The notes beneath the pieces were generated by a model. It was not told the DNA's origin. It saw nothing but the letters and a program-made list of their open reading frames with translations, and did no database searches. A stretch of 64,000 nt of DNA, taken from the NCBI RefSeq assembly GCF_009363155.1, contig NZ_CP045302.1, positions 261,001 through 325,000 on the forward strand. The letters are read 5' to 3'. Positions 40,744-55,038 of this stretch are shown here, piece by piece (positions within the stretch are counted from its first letter, which is position 1; every line of letters starts with the position of its first letter). The translations under genes and the position numbers were made by a program. This DNA is from Azotobacter salinestris. Its GTDB lineage: Bacteria; Pseudomonadota; Gammaproteobacteria; Pseudomonadales; Pseudomonadaceae.

Positions 40744-41202
40744 TCAGGCCAGGCTCCGCGCGGCTTCGTGGATCGCCGCGCGGATGCGTACATAGGTGGC
40801 GCAGCGGCAGAGGTTGCCGCTCATGGCCGTATCGATATCGGCATCGCTGGGATTCCTGTTGGCCGACAGCAGCGCGCTGGCGGCCATGATCTGCCCCGAC
40901 TGGCAGTAGCCGCACTGCACCACGTCGAGCTTGCGCCAGGCCTCCTGTACCGCCTTGCCGGCGGGCTGTTCGGCGATCGCCTCGATGGTGACGACCTGCT
41001 TGCCGGCCACCGCCGCAAGCGGCGTCACGCAGGCGCGCGTCGGCTGCCCGTCGACATGCACGGTGCAGGCGCCGCACAGCGCCATGCCGCAGCCGTACTT
41101 GGTGCCGGTCAGCCCGGCGACATCGCGCAGGGCCCAGAGCAGCGGCATGTCCCCGGGCGCATCGAACTCGTGGTCCTTGCCGTTCAGGTTCAGCTTGATC
41201 AT
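40744..41202 (-). CDS. 2Fe-2S small subunit of the molybdenum hydroxylase
   Basis: 152 residues from ATG at 41202 (GAGGTGA 8 bases upstream; an in-frame GTG at 41214 is possible). Two Fe-S clusters are predicted: plant-ferredoxin type ([21 protein letters not shown]) and the alpha-helical type ([12 protein letters not shown] with [11 protein letters not shown]). It lies 10 bases upstream of the large subunit gene. No signal peptide; probably exported with the Tat-tagged partner. Confidence 0.93.
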   Translation of the reverse strand: MIKLNLNGKDHEFDAPGDMPLLWALRDVAGLTGTKYGCGMALCGACTVHVDGQPTRACVTPLAAVAGKQVVTIEAIAEQPAGKAVQEAWRKLDVVQCGYCQSGQIMAASALLSANRNPSDADIDTAMSGNLCRCATYVRIRAAIHEAARSLA

Positions 41203-41463
41203 CGAAAGGTTCACCTCATGTCGCGGCTGTGGAGCTTGGGTGTCTCAAGCGTAGGCGGCCGATGCGTGGGCCGCAGCATAAAGCGCGAGGGCAACGTTCG
41301 GGCATCAGGCAGGCGCCCAGCCGGTGGTATTGCAGCGCGATCGGGGCGTTGTGCCGGACCGGCAAGGATGGTGATCGCACAGTCTCCGTGGCCAGCCGGG
41401 AAGTCGGCCGGCCTGGTGGGCGAATCGGCCCCTCTCCCGCGGGCGGAAGAGGGGCGGCAGGGC

Positions 41464-42588
41464 TCAACCGCGGTAGTAGCGCTGCGGCACGAACGGCGTC
41501 CTGGCGACCTTCATCGCCACGCGCTTGCCGCGGACGATGGCCCAGACCTCGCTGCCCTCGGCGGCATGGCTGCTGGCGACGTAGCCCATGGCCACCGGCG
41601 CGCCCAGGCTCGGGCCGAAGCCGCCGCTGGTGACCTTGCCGATCGGCGTGCCTTCGGCATCGACGATTTCCGCGCCTTCGCGCACCGGCACGCGCTCCTG
41701 CGGCAGCAGGCCGACGCGCTTGCTGGCCACGCCTTCCTTCTGCTGGGCGAAGATCCGCGCCGCGCCGGGGAAGCCGCCGGCACGCGCGCCGTCTGCGCGA
41801 CGCGCCTTGGAGATGGCCCACAGCAGGCTGGCCTCGACCGGGGTGGTGGCGGTGCTCATGTCGTGACCGTACAGGCACAGGCCGGCTTCCAGGCGCAGCG
41901 AGTCGCGGGCGCCGAGGCCGATCGGCTGGACTTCCGGTTCGGCGAGCAGGGCGCGGGCGAGCTTCTCGGCGTGCTCGACCGGCACGGAGATCTCGAAGCC
42001 GTCCTCGCCGGTGTAGCCGGAGCGGCTGACGATGCACGGGCTGCCGAGCAGCTCGACCTCGGCGATGTGCATGAAGGTCATCTTCGCCACCTCGGGCGCC
42101 AGGCGCGCCAGCACGTCGACCGCCTTGAGGCCCTGCAGGGCGAGCAGGGCGCGCGACTCGAACAGCGATTCGATCCGGCAGCGCTCGCCGATATGCTTCT
42201 GCAGGTGGGCCAGGTCCTGCTCCTTGCAGGCGGCGTTGACCACCAGGAACAGGCGCTCGCCGCCCAGGTTGGCGACCATCAGGTCGTCGAGGATGCCGCC
42301 GTTGTCGTCGGTGAACAGCGCGTAGCGCTGCAGGCCCACCGGCAGGTCGACGATGTCCACCGGCACCAGGGTTTCCAGGGCCGCGGCGGCGTCGGCGCCG
42401 TGCAGGAGGATCTGGCCCATGTGCGAGACGTCGAACAGCCCGGCCTGGTCGCGGCTGTGCAGGTGCTCCTTGAGCACGCCCAGCGGGTATTGCACCGGCA
42501 TGTCGTAGCCGGCGAAGGGCACCATGCGCGCGCCCAGTTCGAGGTGCAGGGCGTGCAGCGGGGTTTTTGCCAAGGTTGAGGCGGTCAT
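41464..42588 (-). CDS. gcvT: Aminomethyltransferase, glycine cleavage T protein
   Basis: 374 residues. Typical T-protein segments: MVPFAGYDMPVQYPLGVLKE, GLFDVSHMGQI, SRSGYTGEDGFEI and LRLEAGLCLYGHDM. It takes the aminomethyl group from lipoyl-H protein and makes methylene-tetrahydrofolate and ammonia. It follows sdaA by 97 bases on the same strand, as gcvT2 does in the Pseudomonas glycine-cleavage operon. No gcvH is present in the window. Confidence 0.95.
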   Translation of the reverse strand: MTASTLAKTPLHALHLELGARMVPFAGYDMPVQYPLGVLKEHLHSRDQAGLFDVSHMGQILLHGADAAAALETLVPVDIVDLPVGLQRYALFTDDNGGILDDLMVANLGGERLFLVVNAACKEQDLAHLQKHIGERCRIESLFESRALLALQGLKAVDVLARLAPEVAKMTFMHIAEVELLGSPCIVSRSGYTGEDGFEISVPVEHAEKLARALLAEPEVQPIGLGARDSLRLEAGLCLYGHDMSTATTPVEASLLWAISKARRADGARAGGFPGAARIFAQQKEGVASKRVGLLPQERVPVREGAEIVDAEGTPIGKVTSGGFGPSLGAPVAMGYVASSHAAEGSEVWAIVRGKRVAMKVARTPFVPQRYYRG

Positions 42589-42685
42589 GCGGGAACTCCG
42601 GATGTGTACGGCGATGATTCGGGGCGGCGGGAGCGGACTGGCTCGCGCCGGCGCGAGGGATTGATGGGGACGGCGGGTTCGCGGT

Positions 42686-44062
<1,377 letters not shown>

Positions 44063-44184
44063 GACGGAAGCTCCGACTGCGGAGGGCTCACGCAGCAATG
44101 GCCTGAGTATTTCTTGTTATAGACCCTAACGGTGACACCGGGAGTGGTGTCGACCTTGCTCCGGGAGCCCATGGCGTGTCGTCG

Positions 44185-47049
<2,865 letters not shown>

Positions 47050-47132
47050 CGGTGAATCCTGAAGGTTCGCCCGCAGCGAGGCGGACGAGGGATTGAGGGC
47101 TCGTGCAGGATGACGAGCGGTTGCTCGCCCAG

Positions 47133-47148
47133 AGCAAGGCGGATGCCA
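47133..47148 (-). promoter_or_regulatory. Sigma-54 (-24/-12) promoter of gcvP
   Basis: On the minus strand TGGCATCCGCCTTGCT: GG and GC separated by 10 bases, close to TGGCACG-N4-TTGCA. It is about 85 bases upstream of the gcvP start, downstream of the GcsR-like sites. Confidence 0.82.
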
Positions 47149-47213
47149 TCTTTACAAATATCATTATAAATCAATTACTTATATGTTTATTTGAAAGTGC
47201 TGGCGAAACCGCT

Positions 47214-47250
47214 TGGAACGAAATCGTTACATTGGAACTGGCGCTTTGGT
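47214..47250 (-). promoter_or_regulatory. GcsR-like enhancer sites upstream of gcvP
   Basis: On the minus strand TGTAACG-ATTT-CGTTCCA (47214-47231) fits the 18-bp GcsR consensus TGTAACG-N4-CGTTCCG that I know from P. aeruginosa, with one mismatch in 14. One base further upstream, 47233-47250 is a degenerate copy (AGTTCCA half well kept), so the pair is in tandem with a 19-base period. They sit about 65 bases upstream of the -24 element. Confidence 0.8.
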
Positions 47251-47303
47251 GCCAATCCCTGAGATGGCGGGCGGCAGCCATTGCTGTTGCGAATGCATTC
47301 CGC

Positions 47304-47321
47304 TGTATCGTTTTGATTACA
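47304..47321. promoter_or_regulatory. Possible further GcsR-like dyad
   Basis: TGTATCG-TTTT-GATTACA has the same 7-4-7 layout as the GcsR site and is almost a perfect dyad. It lies 72 bases upstream of the tandem pair, near the end of gcsR itself. Confidence 0.4.
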
Positions 47322-47368
47322 GATGGGCCGGCCTCGTGCATCTCGGGCAGGAGCCAGCACGCCGGCTC

Positions 47369-48904
<1,536 letters not shown>

Positions 48905-49347
48905 GGACGGTGGAGTGGCTGCTGAGGGAATCCGCAAGTATGCGGCCTGGCGCCGCCGCGGAAAACGCCCGGCCCGCGGCAGCAGGCAGGTCGCCTTGCC
49001 GTCTTTTGTCGGTGGCTGGCGGGCCGGCTCGCTCGACCTTCGGGAGAGGTGGCCTACAGCGGAGTTCCCCGGCGGCTGCCGCTGTATCAAGTGCTGGCCG
49101 AGACAGGAGTGTCTGTCGAAAGCAGCCAATACGCAGTGTAATTTCACCCATCAGGTGGATGAAATTACACCTGTACCCGCGCAGAATTCGTCAATTTCTC
49201 CTCGACGCTCTCGAGGACTCTCCCGTGGTGCTGGTCAACGACGAGCAGTTGGTGGCTGCGCCGCTCGCCTTGTTCTGGAGCACTCCGTGAATGCCGCTAC
49301 AGCCCACGGCATGGCCGATCTATGCTGCAAAACCCGGCGCGTGCCTG
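48905..49347. other. gcsR upstream region with a long palindrome
   Basis: 443 bases between gcsR and the thioredoxin-like gene. It holds a strong inverted repeat at 49136-49170 and a 43-codon plus-strand frame (49159-49290) whose ribosome site overlaps that repeat; I do not call the frame a gene. The arsenic operon transcript from the right also ends here; no T-run terminator was seen. Confidence 0.5.
49136..49170. promoter_or_regulatory. 35-base inverted repeat upstream of gcsR
   Basis: GTGTAATTTCA and TGAAATTACAC are perfect 11-bp arms with a 13-base centre. It lies about 230 bases upstream of gcsR and 180 bases beyond the stop of the thioredoxin-like gene. An operator is more likely than a terminator because no T-run follows. 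Confidence 0.55.
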
Positions 49348-49584
49348 TCACTGAGCCTTGAGCAGCGCCTTGACCTCGTCGGCGCTGAGCACCTTGCCCA
49401 CCGACACCACCTTGTCGTCGATGGCCAGGGCCGGGGTCGACATCACGCCGTGGGCGGCGATTTCGGCGAAGTCGGTGACCTTCACCACCTCGGCCTCGCG
49501 GCCGAGGCTGGCCAGCGCAGCCTGGGTGTTCTCGGTGAGGGCGACGCACTTCTTGCAGCCGGAGCCGAGGATTTTGATGATCAT
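49348..49584 (-). CDS. Small thioredoxin-like protein (CKKC)
   Basis: 78 residues. Active site GCKKCVAL at about residues 9-16 and cis-Pro region GVMSTPALAIDDKVVSVGKV place it in the TM0996/MTH895 redox-active disulfide family. It is cytoplasmic. It lies 36 bases downstream of arsP in the minus-strand arsenic operon. It may reduce arsenate reductases or handle thiol-bound arsenic; this is inference. ATG at 49584 follows CAGGAGAACC. Confidence 0.88.
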   Translation of the reverse strand: MIIKILGSGCKKCVALTENTQAALASLGREAEVVKVTDFAEIAAHGVMSTPALAIDDKVVSVGKVLSADEVKALLKAQ

Positions 49585-49620
49585 GATGGTTCTCCTGGGG
49601 GGTGATTGCGACGCTCCGCT

Positions 49621-50625
49621 TCAGATGAGCAGGTGGGCGAAGGCATTGAACAGATAGCCGATCAGCGTGATGCCGGCCAGCAGGATGGCGAAGAACAACG
49701 CCAGCAGCGGCGCCCTCACCACCTTTTTGAGCATGATCAGCGACGGCAGCGACAGTGCGGTCACCGCCATCATGAATGCCAGCACGGTGCCCAGACCGAC
49801 GCCCCTGGCGACCAGCGCCTCGGCGATCGGCAGGGTGCCGAAGATGTCGGCATACATCGGCACGCCGACCAGCGTGGCCAGCGGCACCGCCCACCAGTTG
49901 TCCCGACCGATCACCGCCGTGATCAGCTCTTCCGGAATCCAGTTGTGGATGGCGGCGCCGATGCCCACGCCGATCAGGATGTACAGCCAGACGCGACGGA
50001 TAATTTCGGCGACCTGCTCGCGGGCGTAGGTCAGGCGATCACGCAGGGTCAGTTGTTCCTGCGGCAGGTCCAGCACCTTGTGTTGAGTCACGAAGGCCTC
50101 GACGTGCCGCTCCATCTTCGCCCGGCCGATCAGCGTGCCGCCGAGCACCGCCAGCACGATGCCGACCAGCACGTAGGCGATGGCGATCGACCAGTTGAAG
50201 ATGCTCGCCAGCAGGATCACCGAGGCCAGATCCACCAGCGGCGAGGAGATCAGAAAGGAGAAGGTCACCGCCAGCGGCAGGCCCGAGCCGGTGAAGCCGA
50301 TGAACAGCGGGATCGACGAGCAGGAGCAGAACGGCGTGACGGTGCCGAGCAGCGCGCCCATCACATTGGCCCGCAAGCCGTGCGTGCCGCCGAGGATGCG
50401 TCGCGTGCGCTCCGGCGGAAAGTGGCTCTGCACCCAGGAGATGGTGAAGATCAGCACCGACAGCAGGATGAAGATCTTGATCGTGTCGTAGATGAAGAAA
50501 TGCAGGCTGCCGCCGACGCGGCCGGCCATGTCCAGGCCGAACACATCCTCCACCAGCAGGCGCACCAGGGCAGACAGCCAGTCCATGCGCAGCAGCTGAT
50601 CGTTCAACCACTTGAAAATTTCCAA
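49621..50625 (-). CDS. arsP: ArsP-type permease (trivalent organoarsenical efflux)
   Basis: 334 residues of the DUF318/PF03773 permease family, about 8-10 helices. The conserved cysteine motif TPFCSCSSIPLFIGF is present. ArsP exports methylarsenite and aromatic trivalent arsenicals. Members of this family also occur outside arsenic loci, but context supports ArsP here. The start is TTG at 50625 with CAAGGAG upstream. It lies 51 bases after arsA. Confidence 0.82.
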   Translation of the reverse strand: MEIFKWLNDQLLRMDWLSALVRLLVEDVFGLDMAGRVGGSLHFFIYDTIKIFILLSVLIFTISWVQSHFPPERTRRILGGTHGLRANVMGALLGTVTPFCSCSSIPLFIGFTGSGLPLAVTFSFLISSPLVDLASVILLASIFNWSIAIAYVLVGIVLAVLGGTLIGRAKMERHVEAFVTQHKVLDLPQEQLTLRDRLTYAREQVAEIIRRVWLYILIGVGIGAAIHNWIPEELITAVIGRDNWWAVPLATLVGVPMYADIFGTLPIAEALVARGVGLGTVLAFMMAVTALSLPSLIMLKKVVRAPLLALFFAILLAGITLIGYLFNAFAHLLI

Positions 50626-50676
50626 CGGGTGTTCTCCTTGCGGTGCGCCTGGGCGCGTACTTCTTGCCGCTTGTCG

Positions 50677-52440
50677 TCAATGGCTGCCGGACCCGCTCAA
50701 CGCCAGCAGGCGCTGCACGCCGATCGGCTCCTCGGCGAGCAGCGGCACCACGGCGTGGCGGCGCGCATGGGTGTGGGCCACGGCCTCGATCTCGGCGAGT
50801 TCGTTGCGTGCCCGCTGGCGCAGCAGGGGCGAGTCGGTCCGCGCAGCGGCGATGCTGTTGTTGATCACCCAGGCCCAGGGCTCGATGCCGGCGCGGCGCA
50901 GGTCGGCCTGCAGGTTGGCGGCCTCCAGCACCGGCGTGGTTTCCGCCAGGGTGACCAGCAGCACCCTGGTCTGCTGCGGGTCCTGCAGCTGCATCATCGG
51001 CGTGCTGAAGCGCATGCCGCTGGCGCTCATCTGCCGCTGGATCTCGCGGTGGTAGGCGCCGGTGGCGTCGAGCAAGAGCAGGGTGTGGCCGGTCGGCGCG
51101 GTGTCCATGACCACGAATTTGCGGCCGGCCTCGCGGATGACCCGCGAGAAGGCCTGGAACACGGCGATCTCCTCGGTGCAGGGCGAGCGCAGGTCCTCGG
51201 CCAGCAGCGCGCGGCCAGCCTCATCCAGCTTGGCGCCCCTGGTCGCCATCACGTGCTGGCGGTAGGCCTCGGTCGCCGCGTGCGGATCGATCCGGCTCAC
51301 GGTGAGGTTGTCCAGCGAGCCGTCGAGGGTTTCCGCCAGGTGGGCGGCCGGGTCGGAAGTGGTCAGGTGCACGGGCAGGCCGCGGTGCGCCAGCTCCACC
51401 GCCACCGCGGCGGCGAGGGTGGTCTTGCCGACACCGCCCTTGCCCATCAGCATCACCAGGCCGTGGCCGGCGGCGGCGATCTCGTCGACCAGCGCGGCGA
51501 GACTCGGCGCCTGCAGCGCGGGGGCGGCGGCTGGCGCTTCGGGGAGCACGCCGCTCGCGCCGTCGAGCAGCTGGCGCAGCGCCTCGAGGCCGACCAGATT
51601 GAACGGCTTGAGGGCGATCCGGTCGCAGGGCAGGGCGCGCAGCGCTTCGGGCATGGCCTCCAGCGCCGCCTGTTCGCGGGCGCAGACGGCGGCGGCCAGC
51701 GGGTCCCGCTCGCCCTCGCTGGCCGGCAGCACGCCGTTGACCACCAGGTACTGCTGGCGCAGGCCGATGGCGGCGAGCTCCTCGTGGGTGCGCGCCACCT
51801 CGCGCAGGGTGGCCTGCTGGGCGCGGGCCACCAGCACCAGGCGGGTACGCCGCGGGTCGGCCAGCGCCTCCACCGCCTCGCGGTACTGGCTGCGCTGCTT
51901 GTCCAGCCCGGCCAGCGGGCCGAGGCAGGAGGCGTCGCCCTGGCCGGCTTCGAGAAAGCCGCTCCAGGCGCCGGGCAGCTGCAGCAGGCGGATGGTGTGG
52001 CCGGTCGGCGCGGTGTCGAAGAGGATGTGCTGGTAGCCGGCGGTCAGATCGGAGTCGACCAGCAGTTCGGTGAACTCGTCGAAGGCGGCGATCTCGGTGG
52101 TGCAGGCGCCGGACAGCTGCTCCTCCATGCCCTTGACCACGTCCTCCGCCAGCACGCCGCGGGCCGGGCCGACGATGCGGTCGCGGTAGGCCTGGGCGGC
52201 GCCCTGCGGGTCGATTTCCAGCGCGGACAGGTTGGCCACCGCCGGCACGGGCGTGATGCGGTTGCCGATGGCGATGCCGAACACCTGGCCGACGTTGGAG
52301 GCCGGGTCGGTGCTGACCAGCAGCACCCGCTTGCCGCTCTCGGCGAGGCGAATGGCGGTGGCGCAGGCGATCGAGGTCTTGCCGACGCCGCCCTTGCCGG
52401 TGAAGAACAGAAAGCGCGGCGGTTGTTCGAGAAATTCCAC
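50677..52440 (-). CDS. arsA: Arsenite efflux ATPase ArsA
   Basis: 587 residues with two ATPase halves. P-loops GKGGVGKTS (15-23) and GKGGVGKTT (333-341), each followed by a DTAPTGHT signal-transduction motif. The three metalloid-binding cysteines known in E. coli ArsA (113, 172, 422) are matched by Cys113, Cys172 and Cys421. The start is GTG at 52440 after GAGGAGG. It lies 12 bases downstream of acr3, so it should energise that carrier. No ArsD chaperone gene is present. Confidence 0.94.
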   Translation of the reverse strand: MEFLEQPPRFLFFTGKGGVGKTSIACATAIRLAESGKRVLLVSTDPASNVGQVFGIAIGNRITPVPAVANLSALEIDPQGAAQAYRDRIVGPARGVLAEDVVKGMEEQLSGACTTEIAAFDEFTELLVDSDLTAGYQHILFDTAPTGHTIRLLQLPGAWSGFLEAGQGDASCLGPLAGLDKQRSQYREAVEALADPRRTRLVLVARAQQATLREVARTHEELAAIGLRQQYLVVNGVLPASEGERDPLAAAVCAREQAALEAMPEALRALPCDRIALKPFNLVGLEALRQLLDGASGVLPEAPAAAPALQAPSLAALVDEIAAAGHGLVMLMGKGGVGKTTLAAAVAVELAHRGLPVHLTTSDPAAHLAETLDGSLDNLTVSRIDPHAATEAYRQHVMATRGAKLDEAGRALLAEDLRSPCTEEIAVFQAFSRVIREAGRKFVVMDTAPTGHTLLLLDATGAYHREIQRQMSASGMRFSTPMMQLQDPQQTRVLLVTLAETTPVLEAANLQADLRRAGIEPWAWVINNSIAAARTDSPLLRQRARNELAEIEAVAHTHARRHAVVPLLAEEPIGVQRLLALSGSGSH

Positions 52441-52452
52441 AGGATTGCCTCC

Positions 52453-53532
52453 TCAGTTGCGCGACCGGCCGCGCTCGTACCAGGCGCGGCTGTCGTTGAC
52501 CAGCTTCACCAGAGCGAGCATCACCGGCACCTCGATCAGCACGCCGACCACCGTGGCCAGCGCGGCGCCCGAGTCGAAACCGTAGAGGACGATGGCCACC
52601 GCCACCGCCAGCTCGAAGAAGTTCGAGGCGCCGATCAGCGCCGAGGGGCCGGCGATGTCATGGCGCACCTTGAGGCTGTGGTTGAGCCAGTAGCCGAGGG
52701 CGGCGATGAACAGGGTCTGCAGGAAGATGGGCACGGCGAGCATGCCGATGATCAGCGGCCGCTCGACGATGGCCTCGCCCTGGAAGGAGAACAGCAGTAC
52801 CAGGGTGGCGAGCAGGGCGACGATGGTGAAGGGCGCGATCCTCGCCAGCGCCGCCTGGAAGACTGCCGTGCCGCGGGCCAGCAGGCGCCTGCGCAGGAAC
52901 TGGGCGATGGCCAGCGGAATCAGGATGTACATCACCACCGAGAGCAGCAGGGTGTCCCAGGGCACCGGGATCGACGACACGCCGAGCAGCAGGGCGACGA
53001 TGGGCGCGAAGGCGAACACCATCACCAGGTCGTTGAGCGCCACCTGGGTCAGGGTGAAGTTGGGGTTGCCGCTGCACAGGTTGCTCCACACGAACACCAT
53101 CGCCGTGCAGGGCGCGGCGCCGAGCAGGATCAGCCCGGCCATGTAGCTGTCGATCTCGCCGGCCGGCAGCCAGGGCGCGAAGACGTGCTTGAGGAACAGC
53201 CAGCCGAGGAGGGCCATGGTGAAGGGCTTCACCGCCCAGTTGACGAACAGGGTGATGCCCATGCCGGCCTTCTGCTGACGCACCTCGTGCAGCGCACCGA
53301 AGTCGATCTTCATCAGCATGGGAACGATCATCACCCAGATCAGCAGGCCCACGGGGATGTTGACGTGGGCGATCTCCCGCGCGCCGACCGCATGGGCCGC
53401 CGCCGGCGCGAAGAGGCCGATGAGGGTGCCGGCGACGATGCAGAGGAGCACCCAGAGGGTCAGGTAGCGCTCGAAGAAGCCGAGCGGGGCGCCGGTGGCC
53501 CCGGCGGCTGCCGCTTCGCATTGGCTGGACAT
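52453..53532 (-). CDS. acr3: Arsenite efflux carrier Acr3
   Basis: 359 residues, 10 predicted helices, Acr3 (BASS superfamily) rather than ArsB. The conserved cysteine lies in GAAPCTAMVFVWSNL; other marks are MIVPMLMKIDFGALHEV and GASNFFELAVAVAIVLYGF. It exports As(III) from the cytoplasm. First gene of the minus-strand unit acr3-arsA-arsP-thioredoxin, divergent from arsC. RBS AGGAGATACCCC. Confidence 0.95.
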   Translation of the reverse strand: MSSQCEAAAAGATGAPLGFFERYLTLWVLLCIVAGTLIGLFAPAAAHAVGAREIAHVNIPVGLLIWVMIVPMLMKIDFGALHEVRQQKAGMGITLFVNWAVKPFTMALLGWLFLKHVFAPWLPAGEIDSYMAGLILLGAAPCTAMVFVWSNLCSGNPNFTLTQVALNDLVMVFAFAPIVALLLGVSSIPVPWDTLLLSVVMYILIPLAIAQFLRRRLLARGTAVFQAALARIAPFTIVALLATLVLLFSFQGEAIVERPLIIGMLAVPIFLQTLFIAALGYWLNHSLKVRHDIAGPSALIGASNFFELAVAVAIVLYGFDSGAALATVVGVLIEVPVMLALVKLVNDSRAWYERGRSRN

Positions 53533-53756
53533 GGGGTATCTCCTTTCTCCGGTCCGTTCGCGTCGAGGGTCATGTTTTCTTCATCTGGCTGTCCGAATAT
53601 GCGCCTCTGCGCATGCTTTGGCGCCTGTCGGCTCCGCAAGCCTGCAGCCGCAAGCGCTTCGAGGGCTGTTTTACGGACTCGACAAGTGTGCCTGCTTTAC
53701 TTCATATGCGGCAATACATATATTCACCGAGCCATATCTATAAACAGAGGCCGACC
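53533..53756. promoter_or_regulatory. Divergent ars promoter region
   Basis: 224 bases between acr3 and the first arsC. It holds ATGCGC-CTCT-GCGCAT (53599-53614) and, nearer arsC, an AT-rich imperfect repeat with two CATAT units (53703-53707 and 53717-53721). Either could bind ArsR; the AT-rich one lies about 35 bases before the arsC start. Confidence 0.5.
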
Positions 53757-54170
53757 ATGGGCCACAAGAGCCGCGTGCTGTTCGTCTGCATCGCCAATTC
53801 CGCCCGTTCGCAAATGGCCGAGGCGCTGTTGCGGCACATCGCGCCGGAACGGTTCGAGGCGCACAGCGCCGGCACCGCGCCGGGGCGGATCGATCCGCGC
53901 GCGCTGGCGGCGCTCGAGGAGCTGGGGATCCCGACCGAGGGGCTGTTCAGCAAGTCGCTGGAGGAAGTCGCGGGCGAGCCGTTCGACCATGTCATCACCC
54001 TGTGCGACAAGTCAGCCCTGGAGTGTCATGCCCTGCCCGGCGCCGGCGAGTACCTCGCCTGGGACTTCGAAGATCCGGCTGCCAGCGGCAGGGCCGGCGC
54101 CTACCGGCATACCCTTCACGAAATCCACGAACGCCTGCGGATGTTCGTGCTGGTGAAAAGCAAGCCTTGA
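53757..54170 (+). CDS. arsC: Arsenate reductase, low-molecular-weight phosphatase type
   Basis: 137 residues from ATG at 53757. The catalytic loop is VCIANSARSQMAEALL (C-X5-R), and the acid is in LAWDFEDPAA. Other cysteines (TLCDKSALECH) fit the thioredoxin-coupled reductase type. It reduces arsenate to arsenite for Acr3. First gene of the plus-strand arsenic unit, 8 bases before arsR. Confidence 0.88.
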   Translation: MGHKSRVLFVCIANSARSQMAEALLRHIAPERFEAHSAGTAPGRIDPRALAALEELGIPTEGLFSKSLEEVAGEPFDHVITLCDKSALECHALPGAGEYLAWDFEDPAASGRAGAYRHTLHEIHERLRMFVLVKSKP

Positions 54171-54178
54171 GGACTGCC

Positions 54179-54535
54179 ATGGTCGAGCACCTGACCCCCA
54201 CCACGGTATTCAAATGCCTGGCCGACGAGACCAGGGCGCGGATGACCCTGCTGATCGCCCGTGAGGGCGAGCTGTGCGTCTGCGAGCTGACCGCGGCGCT
54301 GGAGGGGAGCCAGCCGAAGATTTCCCGGCACCTGGCGCTGCTGCGCAGCTGCGGGCTGCTGGAGGACCGCCGCCAGGGCCAGTGGGTGTACTACCGCCTG
54401 CATCCGCACCTGCCGGATTGGGTGCACGAAATGCTGCAGACCATCCTGGCTGCCAACCGCAACTGGCTGCGCCCCGACTCCGAGCGGCTGGAAGGCATGC
54501 GCAACCGCCCCGAGCGCAGCACGATCTGCGCCTGA
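54179..54535 (+). CDS. arsR: Arsenite-responsive repressor ArsR
   Basis: 118 residues, ArsR/SmtB winged helix. The As(III)-binding CVC motif lies in [12 protein letters not shown] at the start of the recognition region, followed by [18 protein letters not shown]. It should repress both ars units until arsenite binds. It lies between two arsC genes on the plus strand. Confidence 0.94.
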   Translation: MVEHLTPTTVFKCLADETRARMTLLIAREGELCVCELTAALEGSQPKISRHLALLRSCGLLEDRRQGQWVYYRLHPHLPDWVHEMLQTILAANRNWLRPDSERLEGMRNRPERSTICA

Positions 54536-54553
54536 AGCCAAGCGAGCGAAGCG

Positions 54554-55024
54554 ATGAAGGTTCTCTTTCTGTGTACGGCCAACAGCTGCCGCAGCATTCT
54601 CTGCGAGGCGCTGTTCAACCACCTGGCCCCGGCCGGCATGCGCGCCTTCAGCGCCGGCAGCCAGCCCGGGGGCCAGGTGCATCCGCTCACCCTCGAGGCC
54701 CTGGCGAGAGCCGGGGTGGCTTGCGACGGGCTGGCCAGCAAGTCCAGCGAGGCTCATGCCGCGCTGCAGCCCGACCTGGTCATCACCGTCTGCGACAGGG
54801 CGGCCGGGGAGGCCTGCCCGGTATTCTTCGGCCCGGCGATCAGGGCCCACTGGGGGCTGGCCGATCCGTCCGGGCTGGCGGGCAGCGACGCCCAGGTCGC
54901 CGCCGCCTTCGACGCCACCGTGGCGCGGATCGAGACCCGCATCCAGGCCTTTCTCGCCCTGCCGTTCGAGCGGCTGGACGAGGCGGCCCTGCAGGCCGAG
55001 CTGGCCCGGATCGGCACCCTGTAA
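54554..55024 (+). CDS. arsC: Second arsenate reductase / low-molecular-weight phosphatase
   Basis: 156 residues. Catalytic loop [17 protein letters not shown] (C-X5-R) and a second redox region in [17 protein letters not shown]. The acid lies in WGLADPSG. It resembles the thioredoxin/glutaredoxin-linked ArsC2 proteins found after arsR in Pseudomonas ars operons, and diverges from the first ArsC, suggesting different partners. 18 bases after arsR. Confidence 0.9.
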   Translation: MKVLFLCTANSCRSILCEALFNHLAPAGMRAFSAGSQPGGQVHPLTLEALARAGVACDGLASKSSEAHAALQPDLVITVCDRAAGEACPVFFGPAIRAHWGLADPSGLAGSDAQVAAAFDATVARIETRIQAFLALPFERLDEAALQAELARIGTL

Positions 55025-55038
55025 CCCCTTTTCTACGG

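Noticed and set aside
49159-49290. 43-codon plus-strand frame upstream of gcsR
   Set aside because: The only ribosome-site-like bases touch the start codon and lie inside the 35-base palindrome; no family recognised.
49606-54156. 1,516-codon plus-strand frame opposite arsP-arsA-acr3
   Set aside because: Gln/His/Gly-rich nonsense composition; the opposite strand holds clear ars genes. Its end merely joins the arsC frame region.
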